From contig CASJPF010000021.1 of NCBI GenBank assembly GCA_949383255.1, positions 1-61,016 on the forward strand: a stretch of 61,016 nt of DNA, in the 5' to 3' direction. A program made the translations under genes and the position numbers. The notes beneath the pieces are model-generated. The model did no database searches, was not told the DNA's origin, and saw only the letters and a program-made list of their open reading frames with translations. Positions within the stretch are counted from its first letter, which is position 1. Each line of letters starts with the position of its first letter. Shown piece by piece: positions 18,825 through 27,925 of this stretch. Source of the stretch: Lachnospiraceae bacterium. GTDB taxonomy: Bacteria > Bacillota > Clostridia > Lachnospirales > Lachnospiraceae.

Positions 18825-19225
18825 TAGTGTCCCTCTATATTATCTCTAAACGGAGCTGATGTATTGATATAAAAGATATAATTCCCATCATCTGTTTGAT
18901 TCACATAGCAATCCCAATCATTGAATGTATAGTATTTTGACATACAAGTTTCGATTTCAGTTTCTTGCATTTCTGTTGAAAATGCAATAGAAGATAGGCA
19001 ATCAACATGGTTGCTGGTTCCTGAAGTATTTCCGGTTTCCGAATAAACACTTATAATCTCAAGATCAGAAATTTCATTTTCTAAATTGCGCTGTAATGTA
19101 TTAGTCTGTTTTTGCGTTGCAAGATGATTGATACACATGCCAAAATATTCATATATTATAAATATTGTGATCAGGATTGTTGGCAAAAGTATAACCACAA
19201 TGCCCAATCTTTGCAGCCATTTCAT
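18824..19225 (-). CDS. Small membrane-anchored protein of unknown function
   Basis: A 133-residue protein. One strong hydrophobic helix near the N-terminus (about residues 7-28, LGIVVILLPTILITIFIIYE) is followed by a polar extracytoplasmic domain of about 100 residues. That domain has three Cys (CLSS, ETCMSKY, DWDCYV) and ends acidic. The positive-inside rule (MKWLQR) predicts an outward-facing C-terminus. No family is recognised. It is encoded between the surface protein and GH32 genes on the same strand, separated by gaps, so an operon is not evident. Confidence 0.6.
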   Translation of the reverse strand: MKWLQRLGIVVILLPTILITIFIIYEYFGMCINHLATQKQTNTLQRNLENEISDLEIISVYSETGNTSGTSNHVDCLSSIAFSTEMQETEIETCMSKYYTFNDWDCYVNQTDDGNYIFYINTSAPFRDNIEGH

Positions 19226-19300
19226 AAATAGATTCTCCTAAAAGTATTCGTTCATTAAACAGATTCATTATTTGCCACGCCTTTTCAGCTATTTGTAAAT

Positions 19301-20860
19301 TTATTCAGCGATAATTTCATACAATCGCATTGATTCAAGCTCCACTGTGGATTCTATTACAATTTCTTTTCGCAATATATTTTCTTCCGTTTCAACTGCT
19401 CCATAAATTACACCATCATTTCCCAAAAACTCTATTACTTCCTGGTCAATAATAAAGTCTAAATTTAAAGATTTTTTCTTATGGAACGGAATAATGATTG
19501 CTTCTGAATAAATCTGTGCATTTACAAATTTAATGTCTCCCTTGTCAAAGTTTACAGCAACTGCGGTATTTCCTATCAATAATTTCGTATATCCCGTTTC
19601 CTGTGCTTTCCAATCAAATGCTATTTCCACAGGCGTGCCTTTCAACACAGTTTTAAATGTTTTTTCGCCCTTTCCCAACTTTTCGCAAAGTTGTCTGTAT
19701 GTTAAAAATTCTTTGGGAAGATGAAAACGTAATTTATATCTGTTATCAGTTTTAAATAATGACAATTCCATTGGAATAGACATTAATCCTCTGTAGTTTC
19801 CGCGGTCATTTGCCAGTCGAAGCCATGCAACACTGATAATTCTGTCCATCACTCCTGCATAAGTCTGTGCTGCATAAGCCAAACTTGTACTGTATGCACA
19901 TAATATTTCTGATTGCGGAGTAAAATGGTAACCATTAAAGCTGCCGATAAGATAATATCCATCAGCAGACCAAAATACCCACTTTTTTTCTCCTGCAATA
20001 TTGTCAACAGATAATTCAAATAAGTCGGGGCATTCATTCATTTTTTCTGCGGAAAATCTCTGTGTTTCTTCCCAATGGATGAAATCGATAGAACGGAAAA
20101 TTGCGAATTCGTATTTGTCTAGGTAAAGCACCATGATATATGCAGCACTTTCTTTGTGATAAAATATTTTTGGATCGCGGTTTCCACCTACTATATGTGG
20201 GAGAATTGTTCCATCTATAAGTTGTAAAGTTTCTCCTCTGTCGGTCGATATTGCCAAGCGCTGTGTATGCTGATTGCCAGCATCAATAGACCATTGATTG
20301 CACCCGCCCGCAGCAGTATAAAAAAACAGTAATGTATTTTTGCCAAATCCTGCAACATTATCCTTATCCTGCCAACCACAACCAGAGTAGATTGTCCCAT
20401 ACTGGTCAGGTTCCATTGCCATAGGTTTATGTTCCCATTTTATTAAATCTTTACTTACAGCGTGCCCCCAGTGCATATTTCCCCAAATAACACCATATGG
20501 ATTCCATTGGTAATAAAGATGATAAACACCGTCTGCATAAACAAGGCCATTCGGGTCATTGTGCCAACCGATTTTTGGTGCAAAATGTATTTGTGGGCGG
20601 AAAGGATACACATTTTGCACTTCTTCTTTGTAACAGAAAATATTGTATAGCATATCGTCTGGTACATTTCCTGTTACCTCTATATTCTGACCCAGATACT
20701 TGCTTACGTCCATTGATGTATAAAAATCACTGTTGGTTCCTCCTAATAGAATATCAATCTCTTGAAATTTAGTGCTATTAAGGTAAAAATGAAGTTTTAC
20801 CTCTGGATTTTTTTTGTTTATTGGCAACCATAAATATGGATCTGAAATATGTAATATCAT
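19301..20860 (-). CDS. GH32 beta-fructosidase (sucrose/fructan hydrolase)
   Basis: The start is set at the ATG at 20860 (MILHISDPYLWLP), preceded by GGGAG; an earlier in-frame ATG at 20923 has no binding site. The 519-residue product has the GH32 signatures: WHNDPNG with the nucleophile Asp, GGNRDPK (RDP) with the transition-state Asp, and ECPDLFEL with the acid/base Glu. A C-terminal beta-sandwich follows. There is no signal peptide, so it acts on imported sucrose or fructo-oligosaccharides. No sugar transporter or sucrose regulator is adjacent. It is divergent from the beta-mannosidase gene, with a repeat between them. Confidence 0.9.
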   Translation of the reverse strand: MILHISDPYLWLPINKKNPEVKLHFYLNSTKFQEIDILLGGTNSDFYTSMDVSKYLGQNIEVTGNVPDDMLYNIFCYKEEVQNVYPFRPQIHFAPKIGWHNDPNGLVYADGVYHLYYQWNPYGVIWGNMHWGHAVSKDLIKWEHKPMAMEPDQYGTIYSGCGWQDKDNVAGFGKNTLLFFYTAAGGCNQWSIDAGNQHTQRLAISTDRGETLQLIDGTILPHIVGGNRDPKIFYHKESAAYIMVLYLDKYEFAIFRSIDFIHWEETQRFSAEKMNECPDLFELSVDNIAGEKKWVFWSADGYYLIGSFNGYHFTPQSEILCAYSTSLAYAAQTYAGVMDRIISVAWLRLANDRGNYRGLMSIPMELSLFKTDNRYKLRFHLPKEFLTYRQLCEKLGKGEKTFKTVLKGTPVEIAFDWKAQETGYTKLLIGNTAVAVNFDKGDIKFVNAQIYSEAIIIPFHKKKSLNLDFIIDQEVIEFLGNDGVIYGAVETEENILRKEIVIESTVELESMRLYEIIAE

Positions 20861-20969
20861 TCTCTTTTCTCCCATAATTATTTGAGATTTTTGCAACTCA
20901 TATTTTAGCATAAGGGCATACATAATTCAACGAAATGTTCATGAAAACAATGTATTGAATATGAAGTTG

Positions 20970-21124
20970 GTTACGTTTCATACCCGCACCATGCACTTGC
21001 TGCATGGTGTCGGAGCCAGCGCCAAAATGCCTGCTTTGTGGCATTTTGTGTGCATTAATTGTTGCCAATTCACACTAAATCATCATAAATCAATACAAAA
21101 TCTGACGTGGGTGTGAATTGTAAC
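20970..21124. repeat. Hairpin-rich dispersed repeat, copy 1
   Basis: This segment is closely similar over roughly 150 bases to the reverse complement of 53917-54069. Inside are hairpins CACCATGCA...TGCATGGTG and CAAAATGCC...GGCATTTTG. The right part has a CAATTCACAC...GTGTGAATTG inverted pair. It has no coding capacity and lies in the divergent GH32/GH2 intergenic region. A MITE- or REP-like origin is inferred. Confidence 0.75.
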
Positions 21125-21248
21125 TGAAGTTGAAAAATCGGTTGATTCTGTTTTGGCAAATGTTTTATAATAAAAACATTACCAACAAAAATTTGAGATT
21201 TTATAACAGAAAAAAATAAGTGACTTATTGTAGAAAGGACTTTATTGT

Positions 21249-23813
21249 ATGAAAGTGTTAGAATTAAATGGAAACTGGGAATTGAAAAACGAGGCAGGGG
21301 AGCTGCTTTGCCCAGTGAAGGTACCAGGAACTGTTATTTCGGGGCTTTATGTGTCGGGAAAGATCGCACACCCATATTATAGGGAAAATGAGTATGCAGT
21401 ACGTGAACTGTTTTGGAAGGACTATCAGTTTGTGCGCAGTTTTTTGGTGAGTGAGGAACTGTATGCGCAAGAAGAACTGATTTTGGTCTGTGAGGGACTC
21501 GACACATTGACACAAATTATTATTAATGGAAAAAGAATTGCATCTACAGACAATATGCATCGTACATACCGATTTCCTATCAAAGAGTATGTGCATGTGG
21601 GTGAGAATGAGATTTGTATTGTATTTGATTCGGTACTCCAATTTATGGAACATTATAAGTATAAGGAAAACAAAAGCATTTTATATCAGCCATGTGGTGC
21701 GATAAAAGGAAATCAGTTGGTACGCAAGGCGCATTCTATGTTTGGCTGGGACTGGGGTCCACAGCTTGTAGACGCGGGAATTTGGCGTGACATTTATATA
21801 GAAGGAAATAGTGCTGTGAGAATTGAAGATGTGCGCATCAGACAATATCATGAGGAGAATGGAAGTGTTCGTATCCGTGCAATGATAACGTTGTCTGGCA
21901 TGATGCAATCTGGACAAAATCAAGCATTAGATGAAAAGATTACGATGACACTTGCAGAAAAAAATGAGAGTGATGTTGAATCAGTTATAAAAGTTATGGC
22001 AAAGTGTGTTGAAAAAGCAGGATTGAATCCTGTTTATGAGGCGGAGCTTACTGTGCAGAATCCAAAACTTTGGTGGCCAAATGGTTATGGTCAGCAGCCA
22101 TTGTATCAATTGATTGTTTCTGTTGATTGGAATGGTGAAAGTGTGCAGTGTGTGAAAAAAACAATTGGCTTGCGCACATTGACTATAAGTCAGGAGGCAG
22201 ATGAGTGGGGAAATGAGTTTGCTTTTATGATAAATGGGGTGAAGATTTTTGCAAAAGGCGGGAATTACATACCAGAAGATGCGGTTTATCCATGGATTCA
22301 GAAAGCACAAACTGACTATTTGCTAAAGTGTTGTGTCCGTGCCAATTTTAACTGTGTCCGCGTATGGGGTGGCGGATATTATCCGTCTGATACTTTTTAT
22401 GATTTGTGTGATAAATATGGCTTGATTGTGTGGCAGGATTTGATGTACGCCTGCAATGTATATGATGTGACAGATGATTTTACAGTCACAGTTAGACAGG
22501 AGACACTTGACAATGTGCGGCGGATTCGACATCATGCGTCACTGGGATTATGGTGTGGCAACAATGAAATTGAGTCTGCATGGCATCATTGGGGAGATTT
22601 TCAGAAGGAATCTGTGTATCTGCGCGCGGATTATATTAAATTATTTGAGGATATTTTACCAAAAGCAGTGCGTGAGGCAGATGATATGACCTTTTATTGG
22701 CCGTCGTCACCGTCGTCGGGAGGGTGTTTTGATGAGCCGGATTCTGACAGGCGCGGCGATGTGCACTACTGGGATGTGTGGCATGGACAAAAACCGTTCA
22801 ATGATTACCAGAAGTATTTTTTCCGATTCTGTTCAGAGTTTGGGTTTCAGTCGTTTCCCTGCCTGAAAACGGTAGCCTCTTTCACAGAGGAAAAGGACAG
22901 AAATATTTTCTCAAAAGTGATGGAAAGTCATCAGAAAAATGCTTCTGCCAATGGAAAAATGCTTTATTATCTCTCTGAAAATTTTAGATATCCAAAAGAT
23001 TTTCAGAGTCTGCTCTATGTGACACAGGTATTGCAAGGTATGGCAATTAAGAGTGGTGTGGATCATTGGCGGCGCAACAGAGGACGCTGTATGGGAACAC
23101 TTTATTGGCAGATTAATGACAACTGGCCGGTGGCTTCGTGGGCAAGCATTGACTATTATGGTCGATGGAAGGCGCTGCATTATATGGCCGCAAAGTTTTA
23201 TGCGCCAGTCGCAATCAGTATTCAGAAAACGGAAGATTTTATTTGTGTTTATCTCGAGAATGAGACATTCGCGGAACAAAACTGTAACGTGTCGTTGCGT
23301 ATACGGGACACAACATTTCATATGATAGAGGAGTGGAAAACAGAGGCACAGGCAAAGGCTTTGAATGCATGTGCGTTGTTAAAATGTGAAATGGACACAA
23401 TTTTCTTAAATAAAGAAGCTGAGAATAACTGTGCTGACGATAAGAAAGCTATAGATAAATACAATCTATTTTTGGAGGCGCAAGTTACACTTGCAGATGG
23501 AACCGTTTTGACGGACGTTGAAACCTTTGTGCCATATAAGCATATGGAACTGCCCAAACCGCATTTTACGACAGAGGTGAAAGAGACAGAAGATAGCTAT
23601 GAGATTACAGTGCAGAGTGATGTGTTTGCACCATTTGTTGAGATGGATTTTGCAGATGCAGACGTTATTTTCAGCGATAATTTCTTTACGATTTCCAATG
23701 AAAGACCAGTGAAAATCAAACTGGAAAAAAGCGATATCCTGCGCGGAAGTTTTCAAGATGCGGCAGATTTGAAAGCACGGCTGACGTTTGTGAGTGTGGC
23801 GCAGACGTATTGA
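21249..23813 (+). CDS. GH2-family beta-mannosidase
   Basis: An 854-residue cytoplasmic enzyme without a signal peptide. An N-terminal sugar-binding jelly roll (LNGNWELKNE, CEGLDTLTQIIING) leads to the immunoglobulin-like domain (WWPNGYGQQPLY). The TIM barrel follows, with the acid/base Glu in WCGNNEIE (about residue 440) and the nucleophile Glu in CSEFGFQSFP (about 530). GWDWGP and the RVWGGGYY stretch are typical of the mannosidase branch rather than beta-galactosidases. It would release mannose from beta-mannosides or N-glycan cores after import. AGAAAGGAC precedes the ATG. The gene ends just before two ATP-grasp genes that seem to be transcribed with it. Confidence 0.9.
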   Translation: MKVLELNGNWELKNEAGELLCPVKVPGTVISGLYVSGKIAHPYYRENEYAVRELFWKDYQFVRSFLVSEELYAQEELILVCEGLDTLTQIIINGKRIASTDNMHRTYRFPIKEYVHVGENEICIVFDSVLQFMEHYKYKENKSILYQPCGAIKGNQLVRKAHSMFGWDWGPQLVDAGIWRDIYIEGNSAVRIEDVRIRQYHEENGSVRIRAMITLSGMMQSGQNQALDEKITMTLAEKNESDVESVIKVMAKCVEKAGLNPVYEAELTVQNPKLWWPNGYGQQPLYQLIVSVDWNGESVQCVKKTIGLRTLTISQEADEWGNEFAFMINGVKIFAKGGNYIPEDAVYPWIQKAQTDYLLKCCVRANFNCVRVWGGGYYPSDTFYDLCDKYGLIVWQDLMYACNVYDVTDDFTVTVRQETLDNVRRIRHHASLGLWCGNNEIESAWHHWGDFQKESVYLRADYIKLFEDILPKAVREADDMTFYWPSSPSSGGCFDEPDSDRRGDVHYWDVWHGQKPFNDYQKYFFRFCSEFGFQSFPCLKTVASFTEEKDRNIFSKVMESHQKNASANGKMLYYLSENFRYPKDFQSLLYVTQVLQGMAIKSGVDHWRRNRGRCMGTLYWQINDNWPVASWASIDYYGRWKALHYMAAKFYAPVAISIQKTEDFICVYLENETFAEQNCNVSLRIRDTTFHMIEEWKTEAQAKALNACALLKCEMDTIFLNKEAENNCADDKKAIDKYNLFLEAQVTLADGTVLTDVETFVPYKHMELPKPHFTTEVKETEDSYEITVQSDVFAPFVEMDFADADVIFSDNFFTISNERPVKIKLEKSDILRGSFQDAADLKARLTFVSVAQTY

Positions 23814-23839
23814 TTTTATTTATGGAAAAGAGATTTAGA

Positions 23840-24598
23840 ATGAAAATATATGCAAAGGTAAGAAAAAACGGAGAATATCACTCACAGAACATCTCACACG
23901 CTGTTTTTGGTTTTCGAGAGATGGGAGCGGAGATTGTAAAATACGAGGCGATTGACGCGATCTATGACGCCGTGACAGCAGAGGATATTGTGCTGGATTA
24001 TATTGATCAGGTACAAACAATTCTTGAAAAATTTGATGTGAAGCCGTTTTGTGAGGACTATCCAATACAATTAACACCTTTTATGGGGAGAAATATTTGG
24101 ACAGATTATATTGATTCAATCAATGCAAATCCTGAAAAGTGGGGTGTATTTGTAAAGCCGGTTCGAGACAAGGTTTTTACTGGAACTGTCATAAACGGAC
24201 CGCAGGATTTAATAGGTTGTGGCAGTTGTTATGAGAACTATGAGGTGCTCTGTACAGAGGCATTGGACATTAAAAGAGAATGGCGCGGGTTTATGCTTTA
24301 TGATGAGTTGGTGGATATAAGACCATATAAAGGTGATTATCATTATTGTTACGATCCGAAAGTAATCGACTGTGTGGTGGCGGCATTTCGGACCATTCCA
24401 AACCGCCCAATGGGGTGCAGCATTGATTTTGCAGCGATTGTAAAAGATGGGAAGGAGCAGACTATTTTTTTGGAAATGAATGATGGTTATGCGCTGGGCA
24501 ATTATGGACTTTACGCGCTGCATTATGCGAAATTGATCTCTGCGCGGTGGGCACAGCTTTTGAATAGAGAAGATGCATTTGATTTTAGATCAATATAG
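23840..24598 (+). CDS. ATP-grasp protein, R2K-like clade (first of a pair)
   Basis: The start is set at the ATG at 23840 (MKIYAKVRKNGEYHSQN); the open frame extends to 23810 and overlaps the GH2 stop. The 252-residue protein has the compact ATP-grasp pattern of the R2K clade (formerly DUF4343). Its elements are a lid-proximal FVKPVRDKVFTG, then EVLCTEALDIKREWRGFML, then a basic DIRPYKGD, and a C-terminal FLEMNDGYALGNYGL with the metal-binding acid and Asn. Such enzymes are predicted ATP-dependent ligases with unknown acceptors. The second ATP-grasp gene starts 10 bases after this one. Confidence 0.7.
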   Translation: MKIYAKVRKNGEYHSQNISHAVFGFREMGAEIVKYEAIDAIYDAVTAEDIVLDYIDQVQTILEKFDVKPFCEDYPIQLTPFMGRNIWTDYIDSINANPEKWGVFVKPVRDKVFTGTVINGPQDLIGCGSCYENYEVLCTEALDIKREWRGFMLYDELVDIRPYKGDYHYCYDPKVIDCVVAAFRTIPNRPMGCSIDFAAIVKDGKEQTIFLEMNDGYALGNYGLYALHYAKLISARWAQLLNREDAFDFRSI

Positions 24599-24608
24599 GT
24601 GATATATT

Positions 24609-25463
24609 ATGGTAAATACAATTGTGTTTCCCTCAAGCTTTTTTGATATCCGTAAGGTTGATGAGGATTTGCAGGAAGAGTATGACGCAGTAATGGAAAC
24701 TGGTCTGTTTGATGTGGTAATATTTGGGTATGAAAAATGGTTTGATGAGGGAAAGTTGGTACTGGCTAATGTGCCGTCAGAAGAAGTGGGGGCTGTCTAT
24801 CGTGGGTGGATGATGAAGCCAGAACAGTATGGAGAATTTTACAGTCAGTTGCGGGAGCGTGGTATTTGTCTGGCGACACATCCAGAGGCGTATACAGCGA
24901 TGCATGTCTTTCCAAATGTATATAAGTTTGTGGAGGAGGATACTGCCAAAATGCGGATTTTTCCATTGCATGAGGAGATTAACATTGCAGAAGTGAAAAA
25001 AGATTTTTTTAGGTTTATGGTAAAAGACTATGTGAAGTCCGTCAAGGGAACAGAATTTCCGCGATATTTTGACCATTCTATTGAGCAGGAGGCGTTTAAT
25101 CAATGGATGGAAGTATTTTATCAATATCGTGGAAATCTGCTTACAGGAGGAATCTGCATTAAGGAATTTCTGGATTTGAAACAATATGGCGACAAAACAA
25201 ATGAGTACAGAGTGTTTTACATCAACCATGAAATTGCTACTGTATCGCGAAATTCTGGGCAGATTCCAACTGCCGTCACACCGCCCAAGGAACTTGTTGA
25301 AAAATATTGCAATCTGCCAAGTGTGTTTTACACTGTGGATTTTGCGGAGCTGGATAATGGCGCTTGGCGGATTATAGAGGCGGGAGACGGCAGTGTGTCT
25401 GGGCTTTCGGAAGGGCAGGATTACAAGGCATTTTTTTGGGCGCTCTACCAGTGCTTGTTATAG
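24609..25463 (+). CDS. ATP-grasp protein, R2K-like clade (second of a pair)
   Basis: A 284-residue protein with AGGTGAT before the ATG. The recognisable ATP-grasp part is C-terminal: GGICIKEFLDLKQYG, NEYRVFYINHEIATVSRNS, then VDFAELDNGAWRIIEAGDGS, where the Glu and following polar residues would bind Mg-ATP. The N-terminal 120 residues form a substrate-side domain rich in aromatic and acidic residues. It differs clearly from the preceding ATP-grasp, so the two are not a recent duplication. A two-enzyme ligation pathway or a heteromer is inferred from adjacency only. The gene runs convergently into the MATE gene, overlapping its end by 6 bases. Confidence 0.7.
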   Translation: MVNTIVFPSSFFDIRKVDEDLQEEYDAVMETGLFDVVIFGYEKWFDEGKLVLANVPSEEVGAVYRGWMMKPEQYGEFYSQLRERGICLATHPEAYTAMHVFPNVYKFVEEDTAKMRIFPLHEEINIAEVKKDFFRFMVKDYVKSVKGTEFPRYFDHSIEQEAFNQWMEVFYQYRGNLLTGGICIKEFLDLKQYGDKTNEYRVFYINHEIATVSRNSGQIPTAVTPPKELVEKYCNLPSVFYTVDFAELDNGAWRIIEAGDGSVSGLSEGQDYKAFFWALYQCLL

Positions 25464-26789
25464 ATAATGATAGTTGTCTTTCTTTTTAATAAAAAAGTAG
25501 ATGGTGATAACAAGCGCAAGCAGTTCCGCGACTACGATTGCAAGCCAGATGCCGTCAATACCCAACAAGCGCGGGAGAATCAACACGGCTGCAACCTGAA
25601 ACAGCAATGTTCGCAAAAAAGAAATTGCGGCGGAGACCACACCATTTCCAAGTGCTGTAAAGAAGGCGGAGCCAAAAATATTATGGCCCATAAACAAAAA
25701 TGACAGTGAATATAAAGCCAATGCCCGCGTAGTTAGTCCCGTCAAATCAATATCATAGCCAACAAAAATCTTTGCAAGTGACTGTGCAGTTAAGATTGCC
25801 AATGCTGTCAAAATAACATTCCAAAGTGTGATTAGGAATAGACTTTTTCGGAATAAGCCTTTTAACTCTGTGTGATTTCCAGCACCATAGTGATAGCCAA
25901 TAATAGGCGCACTGCCAATGGAGTAACCAATAAAAATTGCAGCAAAGATAAAGCTTACATACATGATAATACCATATGAGGCGACTCCGTCTTCACCAAT
26001 GTAGTGCATCAGTTGGAAATTATATAAAATATTGACAAGTGACATGGAAATATTGGTCATTAGTTCAGAAGAGCCATTAATACAAGTTTTGCCTAAAATG
26101 TGCGCGTTTAGTTTGGTTTTTACTAAGTGCAGTTTACTTGTGTTTGGTCTTAAAAAGTACATTAACGGCACAACGCCTCCAATTAATTGGCTTGCTGCAG
26201 TGGCTGCTGCTGCGCCGACAATACCCCAGCGAAAAACAGCGACAAAAATAAAGTCGAGAAGCATATTAGCGACGCCAGCGGCAACAGTAACAGCAAGGCC
26301 AAGTTGTGGGCGCTCCGCTGTGATTAGAAAGCTCTGAAATACATTTTGCAACATAAATGCTGTCAGTGTGCACAGGATAATACGCCCATACACAACACAG
26401 TTGTCAAGCATCTCGCCAGAAGCGCCAAAAGCGACGGCAATTGGACGCAGGAAAAGGAGTCCGACCAGCGTCAACACAATACCGCTTCCAATGACAATAT
26501 ATACCATCATAGAAAAATATTGGTTTGCCTTGTCTGGCTTTCCCTCACCGAGAGCCTGTGAGACAACAGCACTGCCGCCTGTGCCAAACATAAATCCAAC
26601 AGTGCCCATAATCATTAAAAATGGCATGATTAGATTGACGGCGGCAAAGGGTGTCTTTCCCACATAATTGGATACAAACAGACCATCGACCACACCATAG
26701 ATAGAGGTAAAAATCATCATAATAATGGATGGGAAAACAAACCGCAGTAATCGTGGTGTTGTGAAATGATCTGACAATTGAATTTTCAT
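25458..26789 (-). CDS. MATE-family efflux transporter
   Basis: A 443-residue protein with about twelve membrane segments. It starts MKIQLSDHFTTPRLLRFVFP and contains the family-typical IMMIFTSIYGVVDGLFVSNY segment. It is distinct from the MATE protein at 4.7-6.1 kb. Its ATG overlaps the MarR stop codon (ATGA), so the two are translationally coupled. The layout is the usual drug-responsive repressor with its pump; the exported compound is unknown. Confidence 0.9.
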   Translation of the reverse strand: MKIQLSDHFTTPRLLRFVFPSIIMMIFTSIYGVVDGLFVSNYVGKTPFAAVNLIMPFLMIMGTVGFMFGTGGSAVVSQALGEGKPDKANQYFSMMVYIVIGSGIVLTLVGLLFLRPIAVAFGASGEMLDNCVVYGRIILCTLTAFMLQNVFQSFLITAERPQLGLAVTVAAGVANMLLDFIFVAVFRWGIVGAAAATAASQLIGGVVPLMYFLRPNTSKLHLVKTKLNAHILGKTCINGSSELMTNISMSLVNILYNFQLMHYIGEDGVASYGIIMYVSFIFAAIFIGYSIGSAPIIGYHYGAGNHTELKGLFRKSLFLITLWNVILTALAILTAQSLAKIFVGYDIDLTGLTTRALALYSLSFLFMGHNIFGSAFFTALGNGVVSAAISFLRTLLFQVAAVLILPRLLGIDGIWLAIVVAELLALVITIYFFIKKKDNYHYL

Positions 26790-27232
26790 TTTAACGCATC
26801 CTTTCTTATTTGATTGCGCAAACAGTCAAGATATTTTTCTGTCAGCGAGAGCAATAAGTCAGTTTCATTAGGCAGCATTTGTGAAAGAACTTCATTTTCC
26901 ATTGCAATTACAGGAGCAATTTTTTCTTTTATAAATTGTTTGCCTGCAGGTGTCAGGAAAATGTGCATTTCACGTCCCTTTCCAGGATTTAAACAAAGCA
27001 TTCCTTCCTTTTCCAGTTTGTGAATTGCAGAGTGAATTGTCTGTTTGCGAGTAAAGGCGTAATCGCAGATGTCTTTTTGACAACAGCCATCACCGAGCGC
27101 AGAGATGGCATAAAAGATGTCAAAAACGCTTTCGGAGATGCCAAGCTGGACACAAAGATCATGATAAAATTCGGAAATAGCCTTATTCAGGCGGTTTAGT
27201 TCATTTTGTTTTGGTAAGGGGCGCATTGTCAT
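26786..27232 (-). CDS. MarR-family transcriptional regulator
   Basis: A 148-residue winged-helix protein. The helices around LGISESVFDIFYAISALG, the recognition region KDICDYAFTRKQTIHSAIHK and the wing LEKEGMLCLNPGKGREMHIF fit MarR. The helix ending LTPAGKQFIKEKIAPV is the dimerisation arm. It overlaps the MATE gene by 4 bases. A perfect TCCGA-AA-TCGGA palindrome lies between the -35 and -10 of the shared promoter, so autorepression relieved by a ligand is likely. The ligand is not predictable. Confidence 0.9.
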   Translation of the reverse strand: MTMRPLPKQNELNRLNKAISEFYHDLCVQLGISESVFDIFYAISALGDGCCQKDICDYAFTRKQTIHSAIHKLEKEGMLCLNPGKGREMHIFLTPAGKQFIKEKIAPVIAMENEVLSQMLPNETDLLLSLTEKYLDCLRNQIRKDALK

Positions 27233-27337
27233 ATTTTAGGATTCCTTTCAAATTTGCTTTGAAATTTTTTCTTGGAATTGTGTAAAGATTGCCACTATAA
27301 TTTGCCTCATAAAACCAAGTCTGATTTCATACTTACT

Positions 27338-27366
27338 ATTTTAGTCCGAAATCGGATTTGCGTCAA
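27338..27366 (-). promoter_or_regulatory. Promoter and palindromic operator of the marR-MATE operon
   Basis: On the minus strand TTGACG (27361-27366) and TAAAAT (27338-27343) are separated by exactly 17 bases. The palindrome TCCGA-AA-TCGGA (27345-27356) sits in the spacer. A second half-site pair (TCTGATTTC 27320-27328 with GAAATCGGA 27348-27356) extends the dyad downstream. Placement is ideal for a repressor. The mRNA leader to the ATG would be about 100 bases. Confidence 0.75.
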
Positions 27367-27536
27367 GTTATTTAATAAATTTTTAATTCCTTAACACCAT
27401 CTCTTACCGTCGTTGTCATCAGTCACCGCAGCCCGCTGTGGCTCCTTTTTCTGTCTAGTCTATAAGAATTTATCCTGCATCATATGCGCAAGTTATTCTG
27501 CGACTATTTCTAAGAATTCCTGAAAAAGAACTTTCT

Positions 27537-27594
27537 AACTGTAAAAAAATGGTTTATATTTACTCTTGTAGTAATTTTTCATATTTTTACAGTT
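27537..27594. repeat. 15-bp inverted repeat upstream of the island
   Basis: AACTGTAAAAAAATG (27537-27551) pairs with CATATTTTTACAGTT (27580-27594) with one mismatch. It is A+T-rich and sits between the marR promoter and the candidate RNA at 27711. It could be a regulatory dyad or a boundary repeat; nothing decides which. The surrounding 27367-27710 has no convincing ORF, only a weak CCGCAG-CCCG-CTGTGG hairpin with T5 near 27427-27454. Confidence 0.4.
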
Positions 27595-27710
27595 TCAGAG
27601 TAGTTAATCTTTCTGGAAAAGGAATGTTGGTACAGCTTATATGGAAAGTGTGATCGGTGGAGAAAGGAGTTTCTCTTGTGAGAAGCATAGACTTTTATTG
27701 ATGGGAGGTG

Positions 27711-27874
27711 CTAGTGCATCGAATAATAAATTTCTGATACATTGATGCAGTATGATTGTTCCTATGCAAGGCGAAGGAATGAGTCGTAGTGGTGGCTAAG
27801 GCGATTGATGACAACGTAGCAGATGGACAATCAGACAAGTCAAAGTGTCAGTTAATTATTATTCGATGTACTAG
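27711..27874 (+). ncRNA. Candidate structured RNA upstream of the regulator
   Basis: CTAGTGCATCGAATAATAA (27711-27729) pairs with 27856-27874 with one mismatch. Inside, CTGATACATTGA (about 27734) can pair with TCAAAGTGTCAG (about 27840), and GATTGTTCC (27754-27762) with GGACAATC (27825-27832). Three nested long-range stems enclose a G-rich, hairpin-capable centre with no ORF. This is the geometry of a folded non-coding RNA or a long 5' leader. The class is not certain; Firmicutes raiA-type RNA is one to test. The regulator ATG is 52 bases downstream. Confidence 0.5.
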
Positions 27875-27925
27875 ATGCGTGGTAATATATAAAATTAACA
27901 GAGGAGTATATACAGGAGGGAATTG

